Shown: piece by piece, positions 1 through 5,058 of the stretch
Numbering within the stretch: the first letter of the stretch is position 1
Layout: each line of letters begins with the position of its first letter
NCBI GenBank assembly: GCA_026702635.1
Contig: JAPPBZ010000228.1
Coordinates: 1-5,058, forward strand
Reading direction: 5' to 3'
Length of the DNA: 5,058 nt
Source: Bacteroidota bacterium
GTDB lineage: Bacteria > Bacteroidota > Rhodothermia > Rhodothermales > Bin80
Position numbers and translations under genes: made by a program
The notes under the pieces: generated by a model
Seen by the model: the letters and a program-made list of their open reading frames with translations, nothing else
Database searches by the model: none
Told to the model about the DNA's origin: nothing

Positions 1-1560
1 GCACAAAAAGCAGTGGAATCAAATCCAGAAAATGCGGCGGCAAATGCAACGTATGCAACCGCGCTTATGCGTCTGGGAGAAGTCCAGTCTGCACGTACCT
101 ATCTGGAGCGCAGTTATGCCAGCGACGGCTTCAATCTTTACGCCGCCAACAGCTTGAGCCTGTTGGATGAGCTGGATCAATTTTCTACCCTAACCAGCGC
201 TCATTTTACACTCCGAATTCATTCGAGCGAGGAGAAAGTGCTGGGGCCGATCATGTTGCGCGAAGCGGAACGGGCCTATGAAGCGTTGCAGGCTCATTAC
301 GGGTATCAGCCCTCAGATCGGATCTTGCTGGAAGCATACAATGATGCCGACGACTTCGCGGTCCGCGTAGCGGGGATTCCTCATGTCGGGCTGTTGGGAG
401 TTTGCTTTGGGGATGTTGTGGCGATGAACACACCGGCGGCGCAACCGGATATTTCGTACAACTGGGCACGTACGCTTTGGCATGAGTTGGCGCACACGAT
501 GACGGTCGGCCTGAGTGATTACCGCATATCCAGGTGGTTGACCGAGGGACTATCGGTTTATGAAGAAGTGCGGGCAAATCCGGCGTGGAGGCGTGATATG
601 GAGATTCAGTTCTTCACCGCCTATGACCAGGATCGGCTCTATGACCTTGAAAACATTGATCGTGGGTTTACACGCCCGACATTTCAGGGGCAGGTTCTCT
701 TGAGCTATTACCACGCGTACCGCGTTGTGGATTTTCTTTCATCAGAGTACGGATTTGATGCGCTGACACGCCTTCTGAGTGCCTTGAGCCAGGGACAGAC
801 AGAAGAGGCGGCCATGCAAAGTGTATTCAGGAAATCACGCAGTGAACTGGACAAAGAATTCCGGGGGCATCTGGACCGCGAGCGTACACGTCTTGACCCG
901 GTGCTACAAGGGTGGCCGGACATGTTAACCGAGGAACAGCACGGGGGGAATCTAGCCAGCTATTTGGCTCAGGCAGGCCAGGATTCGTTTTATGGACTCC
1001 TTACGAGTGCCGAAAAAGCCTTGGAGCAGGGAGATCTGGAGGTTGCCGAATCCGCCTATCGCAAAGCATTAGATTTCTATTCAGACTATACTGGTCCCGG
1101 CAATCCGTATGAAGGCTTGGTCAATATTTATCGCCAGCGAAATCAGACGGCGGAGCTTGCCCAGGTCTTACAGGACTATCTTGAAATCCAGCCCTATGGA
1201 GAGCAGTACGCGATTGAGTTGGCAGAAATACTGCTCCAGCAGGCGGACACCACCTCGGCAGTGCAATATCTAATCCGTTCGCGCTACACGGCACCCTACA
1301 ACATGGAGGTTCTCGGGCGGTTGGCAGAGCTGTACGCAGATGCGGGTCAACATGTACATGAGGTAGAAAAGCGGCGGGCCATCCTGGCGCTTGAGCCGGT
1401 CAATCGTGCAGAGGCACAATACGCGCTTGCGATGAGTCTATACCATAACCGGCAGATGGCCGAAGCGAAACGTGCTGTGCTGCAGTCCCTGGAAATTGCA
1501 CCCGGGTACCGCGAGGCACAAAGGCTGCTCCTGAAGATTGTAGATCATCCGAATGACTAA
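1..1560 (+). CDS. TPR-repeat protein with a peptidase MA-like (gluzincin) zinc metallopeptidase domain, 5' end missing
   Basis: The frame is open from the first base, so the true start lies outside the window. The GTG at 13 would cut into a TPR helix and is not a credible start. Numbering from that GTG, a TPR-like segment lies at about residues 1-50. A peptidase domain spans roughly 60-290 with the zinc motif HELAH (H157, E158, H161) and a downstream glutamate in TEGLSVYEE (E178). HExxH plus E after 16 residues is the gluzincin arrangement of the peptidase MA-like family. Several degenerate TPR units (about 335-510) follow, such as ALEQGDLEVAESAYRKAL. TPRs suggest protein binding, probably in the periplasm or at the envelope; a signal peptide cannot be seen because the N-terminus is missing. 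The stop overlaps the DUF4159 gene by 8 nt, implying co-transcription. The active-site residues are intact, so an active peptidase is likely, but its substrate is unknown. Confidence 0.88.
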   Translation, partial: AQKAVESNPENAAANATYATALMRLGEVQSARTYLERSYASDGFNLYAANSLSLLDELDQFSTLTSAHFTLRIHSSEEKVLGPIMLREAERAYEALQAHYGYQPSDRILLEAYNDADDFAVRVAGIPHVGLLGVCFGDVVAMNTPAAQPDISYNWARTLWHELAHTMTVGLSDYRISRWLTEGLSVYEEVRANPAWRRDMEIQFFTAYDQDRLYDLENIDRGFTRPTFQGQVLLSYYHAYRVVDFLSSEYGFDALTRLLSALSQGQTEEAAMQSVFRKSRSELDKEFRGHLDRERTRLDPVLQGWPDMLTEEQHGGNLASYLAQAGQDSFYGLLTSAEKALEQGDLEVAESAYRKALDFYSDYTGPGNPYEGLVNIYRQRNQTAELAQVLQDYLEIQPYGEQYAIELAEILLQQADTTSAVQYLIRSRYTAPYNMEVLGRLAELYADAGQHVHEVEKRRAILALEPVNRAEAQYALAMSLYHNRQMAEAKRAVLQSLEIAPGYREAQRLLLKIVDHPND

Positions 1561-2278
1561 ACGGGTTTGGCTCGTTGCAGCCGCTTTGTTATTGACTGGA
1601 ATCGTACAGGAAACTTGGGCGCAGGCGGACTACGGGTTTCGTTTTGTGCGGGTGCGGTTTGAGACACCTGGGATGCAGCAGCGGGGATGGGGTCGTGGTG
1701 GAGGCCCCATGTGGGCGCACGATTATCCGGTCGCGGAGCAGAATTTTTATATTGCCCTCAAGCGGACGACCACGATTCACGTTGAAGAACCTTATCTGGT
1801 GTTGGATCTGATGGATCCAGCGATCTTTGAACATCCGATCCTTTATCTGTGTGAGCCAGGATATTGGCATATAACAGACGAAGAGGTGGAACAGTTGCGC
1901 GAGTATCTCAACCGGGGCGGATTCCTCCTTTTAGATGATTTTCGGGGGGATTACGAATGGTACAACTTTTACGAGCAAATGCAGCGCGTATTTCCGAACC
2001 GGGAACCGGTGGAGCTTCCCCCGAACCATCCGATATGGAGTATTTATTTTGATATTGATCCGGTTGCCGCCCCCTCCTTGGTCAGCGGGTACTTCGGGAC
2101 GTTTGAATATGACCGGTATATGGCCTACTTCGACGATAGTGGTCGCCTGGTTGCACTTGCAAATCACAACCAGGATATCGGCGACGGTTGGGAATATCCT
2201 GATCGGGACTTTGAGAACGCCTCTACGGTCAGTTTTCAGATGGGAATCAATTTTGTGATGTACGCACTTACCCACTGA
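1553..2278 (+). CDS. Exported DUF4159 domain protein
   Basis: This is a 241-aa protein. The N-terminus has a signal peptide: K3/R4, a hydrophobic core at about 5-18, and likely cleavage after A23 or A25 (AQA before DYGF). The rest matches my recollection of DUF4159: an opening FVRVRFET strand, a Gly/Arg-rich stretch at 44-52, a YPVAEQNFYIALKRTT segment, and the conserved RGGFLLLDDF at 121-130 preceded by a helix (EEVEQLREYLN). This fold is related to class I glutamine amidotransferases, but the family has no established enzymatic activity and I see no catalytic Cys-His pair. DUF4159 genes typically sit beside MoxR, DUF58 and VWA/BatA genes, as here with MoxR downstream. The ATG lies inside the upstream gene (8-nt overlap, ATGACTAA), which favours translational coupling. 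No clear ribosome site precedes it. The role is probably envelope-related; the exact function is unknown. Confidence 0.88.
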   Translation: MTKRVWLVAAALLLTGIVQETWAQADYGFRFVRVRFETPGMQQRGWGRGGGPMWAHDYPVAEQNFYIALKRTTTIHVEEPYLVLDLMDPAIFEHPILYLCEPGYWHITDEEVEQLREYLNRGGFLLLDDFRGDYEWYNFYEQMQRVFPNREPVELPPNHPIWSIYFDIDPVAAPSLVSGYFGTFEYDRYMAYFDDSGRLVALANHNQDIGDGWEYPDRDFENASTVSFQMGINFVMYALTH

Positions 2279-2297
2279 AGGGTGACTTGATTGCGTC

Positions 2298-2366
2298 ATG
2301 ATCAGGATGGATCAGCCACATTTTCGCCGGTACTCAGTATCACGCCTGCACTTTAAACCCCATTGA
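2298..2366 (+). CDS. Possible 22-codon leader ORF overlapping the moxR start
   Basis: The gap between the DUF4159 gene and moxR holds a short frame from ATG 2298 to TGA 2364-2366, reading MIRMDQPHFRRYSVSRLHFK and two more residues. Its stop overlaps the presumed TTG start of moxR by 4 nt (TTGA), the geometry of coupled genes. A purine-rich AGGGTGA lies at 2279-2285, somewhat far (12 nt) from the ATG. The peptide resembles nothing I know and is rich in basic residues. It could be a coupling leader or chance; a frame this short in 84 nt is weak evidence by itself. Confidence 0.2.
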   Translation: MIRMDQPHFRRYSVSRLHFKPH

Positions 2367-3382
2367 TTTTGACAACTCTAGAGACGGAAAATCAAGCACT
2401 TGAGCGTCTTCGCGAAGGCAAGTCACAAATTATGTCACAGATCCGCCGACGTATCGTTGGTCAGGATAATGTGATTGAGCAGGTCTTGATCGCACTTTTT
2501 GCAGGCGGTCACTGTCTATTGACAGGAGTTCCTGGCCTTGCAAAGACGCTATTGATCCGGTCTCTTGGTGAGATGTTGGATCTGTCCTATAAACGGATTC
2601 AGTTCACCCCGGATCTGATGCCGGCGGACATCACGGGGATGGACATGCTGGACGAGGATCGCACGACTGGTCGCAGAACCATTGAGTTTGTCAAGGGCCC
2701 CATTTTTGCTAACATCATTCTCGCGGACGAGATCAATCGCACACCGCCCAAAACGCAGGCGGCCTTGCTGGAAGCGATGCAGGAATACCAGGTCACTGCT
2801 GCCGGGGAGCGCTATTCACTGGACAAGCCCTTCTTCGTACTTGCAACTCAAAACCCGATTGAGCTGGAGGGGACCTATCCCTTGCCGGAAGCACAACTGG
2901 ATCGGTTTATGTTCAACATCGTGCTTGATTATTTATCCGCAGAGGATGAGTTGACGGTTGCTCTGGAGACGACCAGTCGTGACCGGGAGCCGGTTGAGAA
3001 GATCTTGTCTGGCGCGGATATTCTATCTTTTCAGCATGAAGTTCGTAGTGTATTCGTTCCCCAAAACGTGGCCCAGTTTGCGGTGGATCTGGTCCGCAGT
3101 ACACGGCCAAAGGAGGCGGATGCTCTGGAGTTTGTTTCGAACTGGGTAAGTTGGGGTGCTGGCCTGCGGGCGACGCAGTACTTGCTGCTGGGAGGAAAGG
3201 TGCGGGCTGCATTACGAGGGCGCTACAATGTGGCCATTGAAGATATTCACGCCTTGGCTCATCCGGTTCTTCGCCACCGGGTGTTAACGAATTTCTATGC
3301 AGAGAGTGAAGGGGTGACCGTAGAGTCGGTGATTGATCGACTTCTGTCTGAGGTATCCGAGCCCGTGAGTGGTCTTTCGTAG
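2363..3382 (+). CDS. moxR: MoxR-family AAA+ ATPase
   Basis: This is a 339-aa protein, the normal MoxR length. In order: an N-terminal helix (ALERLREGKSQI), IVGQDNVIEQ, Walker A GVPGLAKT (55-62, K61, T62), QFTPDLMPADITG, Walker B LADEINRTPP (D122, E123), sensor 1 in ATQNPIELEGTYPLPEAQLD (N164), arginine-finger candidate R181 in LDRF, then a C-terminal lid with WGAGLRATQYL (R269 as sensor-2 candidate). All ATPase motifs are intact. MoxR proteins are cytoplasmic chaperone-like ATPases that work with VWA-domain proteins to mature or regulate envelope and metal-containing complexes. The frame has a TAA at 2354-2356, so the start must be downstream of it. TTG 2363 (or TTG 2369) keeps the conserved N-terminal helix, whereas ATG 2432 would remove it. 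No good ribosome site is visible. The usual partner DUF58 gene does not follow. The symbol is used in the family sense. Confidence 0.95.
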   Translation: MILTTLETENQALERLREGKSQIMSQIRRRIVGQDNVIEQVLIALFAGGHCLLTGVPGLAKTLLIRSLGEMLDLSYKRIQFTPDLMPADITGMDMLDEDRTTGRRTIEFVKGPIFANIILADEINRTPPKTQAALLEAMQEYQVTAAGERYSLDKPFFVLATQNPIELEGTYPLPEAQLDRFMFNIVLDYLSAEDELTVALETTSRDREPVEKILSGADILSFQHEVRSVFVPQNVAQFAVDLVRSTRPKEADALEFVSNWVSWGAGLRATQYLLLGGKVRAALRGRYNVAIEDIHALAHPVLRHRVLTNFYAESEGVTVESVIDRLLSEVSEPVSGLS

Positions 3383-3402
3383 TGTGGTTCTTGTAGACAC
3401 TA
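3380..3402. repeat. Weak inverted repeat at the moxR stop
   Basis: TAGTGT (3380-3385) and ACACTA (3397-3402) are perfect 6-bp complements around an 11-nt loop, beginning at the moxR stop codon. There is no following T-run, so it does not look like a standard intrinsic terminator. It may be chance. Confidence 0.2.
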
Positions 3403-3775
3403 AGAGCTGGTGGAGTCAGGATATGGCACGGTGCTTTTGAGCTTGGGGGTACTCATTGTTGCCCTCCTCTGTTTTCTTTTCATTGCACCACGAGTCCGCT
3501 CCCACTCATCGCTCTCCGAAGCAGGCGTGTGGTTTTCCGCAACTGGCTCCCCAAGTGGATCATGTGACTCGGACTCGGGTGGCTGTATTACGGTCTTGAG
3601 CTATCCTCAGCGTCGGGGATGCACTCCCCCAACAACACCTCAACTTCTGTATTGCATGCGGTCCATCCTATGCTCAAATGTACTAACTGAAACGGAAATC
3701 ATGTATACGAAACTAATTGATCAAGTCTTGATTTAGTGGCCTGAATGTTGCCGGATTTTTGAATTTCTCTGAGTA
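3383..3775. other. Junction region without a recognisable gene
   Basis: About 390 bases separate moxR from the AbiJ-like gene. In the usual operon a DUF58 gene would start here, but no frame reads as DUF58, VWA or any other protein I recognise. The only sizeable frame (from 3410) is listed separately. The first part is GC-rich like the left-hand genes, and the final 120 bases become AT-rich like the gene that follows. An 8-bp palindrome TTGATCAA lies at 3717-3724. I see no convincing sigma-70 or Bacteroidota-type promoter, no T-run terminator, no tRNA and no insertion-sequence ends. The promoter of the AbiJ-like gene is presumably within the last 100 bases. Confidence 0.6.
3410..3736 (+). CDS. 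Doubtful small ORF with one predicted membrane segment
   Basis: A 108-codon frame starts at GTG 3410. Residues 7-26 form a plausible transmembrane helix (TVLLSLGVLIVALLCFLFIA), followed by basic residues (PRVRS), as in a small inner-membrane protein with a cytoplasmic tail. From about residue 40 the reading is Ser/Gly/Cys/Pro-rich and does not look like a normal protein, so the frame may be coding only at its start or not at all. It follows moxR by 27 nt with only a weak AAGAG upstream. It could be the truncated beginning of a membrane protein once encoded downstream of moxR, a genuine small protein, or chance. I do not recognise a family. Confidence 0.22.
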   Translation: MESGYGTVLLSLGVLIVALLCFLFIAPRVRSHSSLSEAGVWFSATGSPSGSCDSDSGGCITVLSYPQRRGCTPPTTPQLLYCMRSILCSNVLTETEIMYTKLIDQVLI

Positions 3776-4678
3776 ATGGCACTCTTGGATATTTACTCAA
3801 AGCGCAAGAAGCGATTGACGGTGAAACTCCCAGATGTTTATCAGCACGATAAACTCACTGAACCGTTTCGTGTGCAAGTTACATACATCTTGTCAGATCT
3901 TTTTCAAGAAGTCGGGCCCGAGATATATCTTGAATGTCATAAGGAGTGGTATGAAGTAGTTCACGATGCACTGGCAAGGGAGTACGGTCTGCTCCAACTT
4001 AATTCCAGAATTGTGAGCGAAAAATCTTTCTTTAATTTTATACTAGAATCTGAACTTGATCAAGTTTTTGACATTATTGAGATTTGTTTTACACTAGCGA
4101 AGGCGAGTATACGACACCCGAGAGACAGAGTGGTGAAAGTCGTAAAAGCTGCTGTATTTGAGCTAAATGGGCGCTTCAATGAACATGCTATTGGCTATCA
4201 ATATAGTGGAGGAAGAATATTAAGGAAGGAATCAGAGTTCTTACACAAGGAGACCGTAGTAAAAGCAATACATCTCCTGCGAGGTAAGCATTTCGCTGGT
4301 GCAGAATCTGAGTTCATGGAGGCACATGGGAAATACAGACAGCAACAGTACGAGGACGCAATCAGTGGAAGCTATAAGGCATTGGAAAGCACTTTGAAAA
4401 TCATTTGCAGAAGAAAGGGTTGGTCATTTGATGAAAAAGACACGGCAAAGAAATTAATTGCCATCGTTTTTGACCATGGGTTGATTCCAAAATATCTGCA
4501 GAGTGAGTTTAGCAGTTTGAGATCTCTCCTAGAGAGTGGAATCCCAACGATCAGAAATAAAGAAAGTGCTCATGGCCGGGGTGAAAAGCCACGCAATGTG
4601 CCAGCATATTTAGCGGCGTATGTTTTACACCTGACCGCATCGACGATTGTCTTTCTGGTTGAGGCTTCAAGAAATTAG
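3776..4678 (+). CDS. AbiJ-like HEPN-domain protein (STM4504/CBY_0614 type), probable abortive-infection factor
   Basis: This is a 300-aa protein with two parts. The N-terminal half begins MALLDIYSKRKKRL..PDVYQ and continues to NGRFNEHAIGYQYSGG (131-146), which I recognise as the AbiJ N-terminal domain (AbiJ_NTD4) of the STM4504/CBY_0614 family. The C-terminal half (about 160-300) has FAGAESEFMEAHGKYRQ, KALESTLKII and LLESGIPTIRNKESAHGRG, then a final helix LHLTASTIVFLVEA. R260-N261-x4-H266 is the RNxxxxH motif of HEPN ribonucleases, so RNA cleavage is the likely activity. Related Abi proteins stop phage spread by arresting the infected cell; the trigger and target here are unknown. The ATG at 3776 fits the family's conserved start and length; the ribosome site is weak (CTCTGAG). 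The gene is visibly more AT-rich than those to its left (one 60-base row has only 13 G/C), suggesting horizontal transfer. Family assignment is from memory of motifs. Confidence 0.85.
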   Translation: MALLDIYSKRKKRLTVKLPDVYQHDKLTEPFRVQVTYILSDLFQEVGPEIYLECHKEWYEVVHDALAREYGLLQLNSRIVSEKSFFNFILESELDQVFDIIEICFTLAKASIRHPRDRVVKVVKAAVFELNGRFNEHAIGYQYSGGRILRKESEFLHKETVVKAIHLLRGKHFAGAESEFMEAHGKYRQQQYEDAISGSYKALESTLKIICRRKGWSFDEKDTAKKLIAIVFDHGLIPKYLQSEFSSLRSLLESGIPTIRNKESAHGRGEKPRNVPAYLAAYVLHLTASTIVFLVEASRN

Positions 4679-4709
4679 CGGTCCTCGAGATTACTTTTGT
4701 TTACTCCCC

Positions 4710-4838
4710 ATGGAGAAACTATACAGGAGTATTTTTGTTGATTCGCCGCACATCGTGGCGATGTACATGCAGGGCGAGGCTCGCACAATTAGTCTCGGCA
4801 CCATTAAGTTTATTGAGGATCCTTTAGTAATAGTGTGA
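4710..4838 (+). CDS. Possible 42-aa small protein, stop overlapping the next start
   Basis: The stretch after the AbiJ-like gene contains a frame from ATG 4710 to TGA 4836-4838 encoding 42 residues, beginning MEKLYRSIFVDSPHIVAMYM and ending with hydrophobic IEDPLVIV. The composition is protein-like and alternates hydrophobic and polar residues, suggesting a small beta-rich fold. The TGA shares its final A with the ATG of the next gene (TGATG), a common arrangement for coupled genes, which is the main reason to list it. The same frame stays open upstream to an ATG at 4647 inside the AbiJ-like gene. There is no visible Shine-Dalgarno sequence. I do not recognise it; it could be a small partner or the remnant of a larger gene. 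Confidence 0.33.
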   Translation: MEKLYRSIFVDSPHIVAMYMQGEARTISLGTIKFIEDPLVIV

Positions 4839-5058
4839 TGGAAAGTGGCATATGTAGGATCTGGGGCACAGAGGCCAGGATACGGTGGATGTCTGCGGGA
4901 AGCATTGGCTCTGGGATCTGCCGTATTGACTCTCCCAGAGCTGGGGGCAAATATCAAATCGCCAACGACCACGTTTTTGGGATGTTGGACGATTCTAATG
5001 GCCTGTCAAAGGTTCGACTTACGACATGGTTGGTAAACGAACGGCGACTTGGGAATGA
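4838..5058 (+). CDS. Unrecognised conserved-type protein, N-terminal 73 residues, 3' end missing
   Basis: A frame open from ATG 4838 to the window edge gives 73 residues plus two bases. It starts MESGICRIWGTEARIRW, continues GSGICRIDSPRAGGKYQI (24-41) and ends RLTTWLVNERRLGN (60-73). The DSPRAGGKY and RLTTWLVxxRRLG blocks recall the N-terminus of a widespread group of uncharacterised proteins that I have the impression of seeing in defence-type gene neighbourhoods; I cannot name a domain. Cys6 and Cys28 lie in the repeated SGICRI hexapeptide and could be metal ligands, but no CxxC pair is present. Starts at GTG 4835 or ATG 4838 are both possible. ATG is preferred because it forms TGATG with the preceding small frame. 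GAGGA at 4815-4819 is too far (18 nt) to be a good ribosome site. The frames overlapping on either strand read much less like protein. Function is unknown; a C-terminal effector domain may lie beyond the edge. Confidence 0.62.
   Translation, partial: MESGICRIWGTEARIRWMSAGSIGSGICRIDSPRAGGKYQIANDHVFGMLDDSNGLSKVRLTTWLVNERRLGN
4908..4941. repeat. Perfect 9-bp inverted repeat inside the last gene
   Basis: GCTCTGGGA at 4908-4916 is exactly complementary to TCCCAGAGC at 4933-4941, with a 16-nt loop. It lies inside the coding sequence for the second SGICRI copy and the DSPRA motif. There is no T-run after it, so it is not a terminator. It could form an mRNA hairpin near the 5' end of the gene, or be a by-product of the protein sequence. 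Confidence 0.4.

Noticed and set aside
251..577. A 108-codon minus-strand frame opposite the peptidase domain.
   Set aside because: Antisense to the HELAH-containing domain, rich in Pro/Arg/His, typical of a shadow frame in GC-rich coding DNA.
3401..3604. A minus-strand frame across the junction with a charged, Ser/Lys/Arg-rich reading (includes ESDEWERTRG).
   Set aside because: It has no start codon before its middle, no ribosome site and no family resemblance, and it is bounded by stops; it is best explained as chance.
3700..3775. Possible promoter for the AbiJ-like gene (TATACG at 3704, TTGATC at 3717, GGATTTTTG near 3753).
   Set aside because: No pair of elements matches sigma-70 or the Bacteroidota TTTG/TAnnTTTG consensus at acceptable spacing.
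3717..4065. The string TTGATCAAGT occurs both before and inside the AbiJ-like gene, suggesting a repeat or site.
   Set aside because: Only about ten bases are shared, centred on a simple 8-bp palindrome, with no extended similarity; likely coincidence in AT-rich DNA.
4691..4972. A 93-codon minus-strand frame opposite the right-edge genes.
   Set aside because: It lies antisense to better-supported frames, with a Pro/Ser/Thr-rich composition and no family resemblance.
4845..5036. A 63-codon + strand frame overlapping the last gene, ending in a stop at 5034-5036.
   Set aside because: The overlapping frame from 4838 gives a much more protein-like sequence with recognisable motifs and a coupled start; this one is its shadow.
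1..5058. Search by eye for CRISPR arrays, tRNA genes, insertion-sequence ends, attachment sites and riboswitches.
   Set aside because: No regularly spaced repeats, cloverleaf, transposase motifs or long terminal repeats were seen.

Overview
The window looks like bacterial chromosomal DNA from a Gram-negative lineage, on a coding-dense + strand. The first three genes form a set (TPR/zinc peptidase, DUF4159, MoxR ATPase) typical of the FCB group (Rhodothermota, Balneolota, Gemmatimonadota, Bacteroidota and relatives) and of some Planctomycetota. Several starts have no clear Shine-Dalgarno sequence, which also fits FCB bacteria. The lineage is an inference from gene content; there is no rRNA or other marker.

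Left part (1-3382). The 3' end of a TPR protein with a gluzincin-type zinc peptidase domain overlaps by 8 nt an exported DUF4159 protein. After 84 nt comes a complete MoxR-family AAA+ ATPase that appears to start at TTG. This is the front half of the well-known 'MoxR - DUF58 - VWA/BatA' envelope operon, in which DUF4159 proteins and TPR proteins are common members. The expected next gene (DUF58) is absent.

Junction (3383-3775). About 390 bases hold no recognisable gene. There is one doubtful open frame with a single hydrophobic segment near its start, and no convincing terminator or promoter.

Right part (3776-5058). A clearly more AT-rich gene encodes a 300-aa protein of the AbiJ-like STM4504/CBY_0614 type, with a C-terminal RNxxxxH HEPN nuclease motif: a probable abortive-infection (phage defence) protein. 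It is followed by a possible 42-codon gene. Its stop overlaps (TGATG) the start of a further gene that runs off the right edge. That last frame is easy to miss because it has no stop in the window. Its 73 readable residues carry a conserved-looking DSPRAGGKY and RLTTWLVNERRLG signature and an internal SGICRI repeat written in different codons.

Overall, a housekeeping envelope operon appears to be cut short after moxR and followed by a small, probably horizontally acquired defence-type cassette. The most interesting part is the unrecognised coupled pair at the right edge, beside the HEPN protein.
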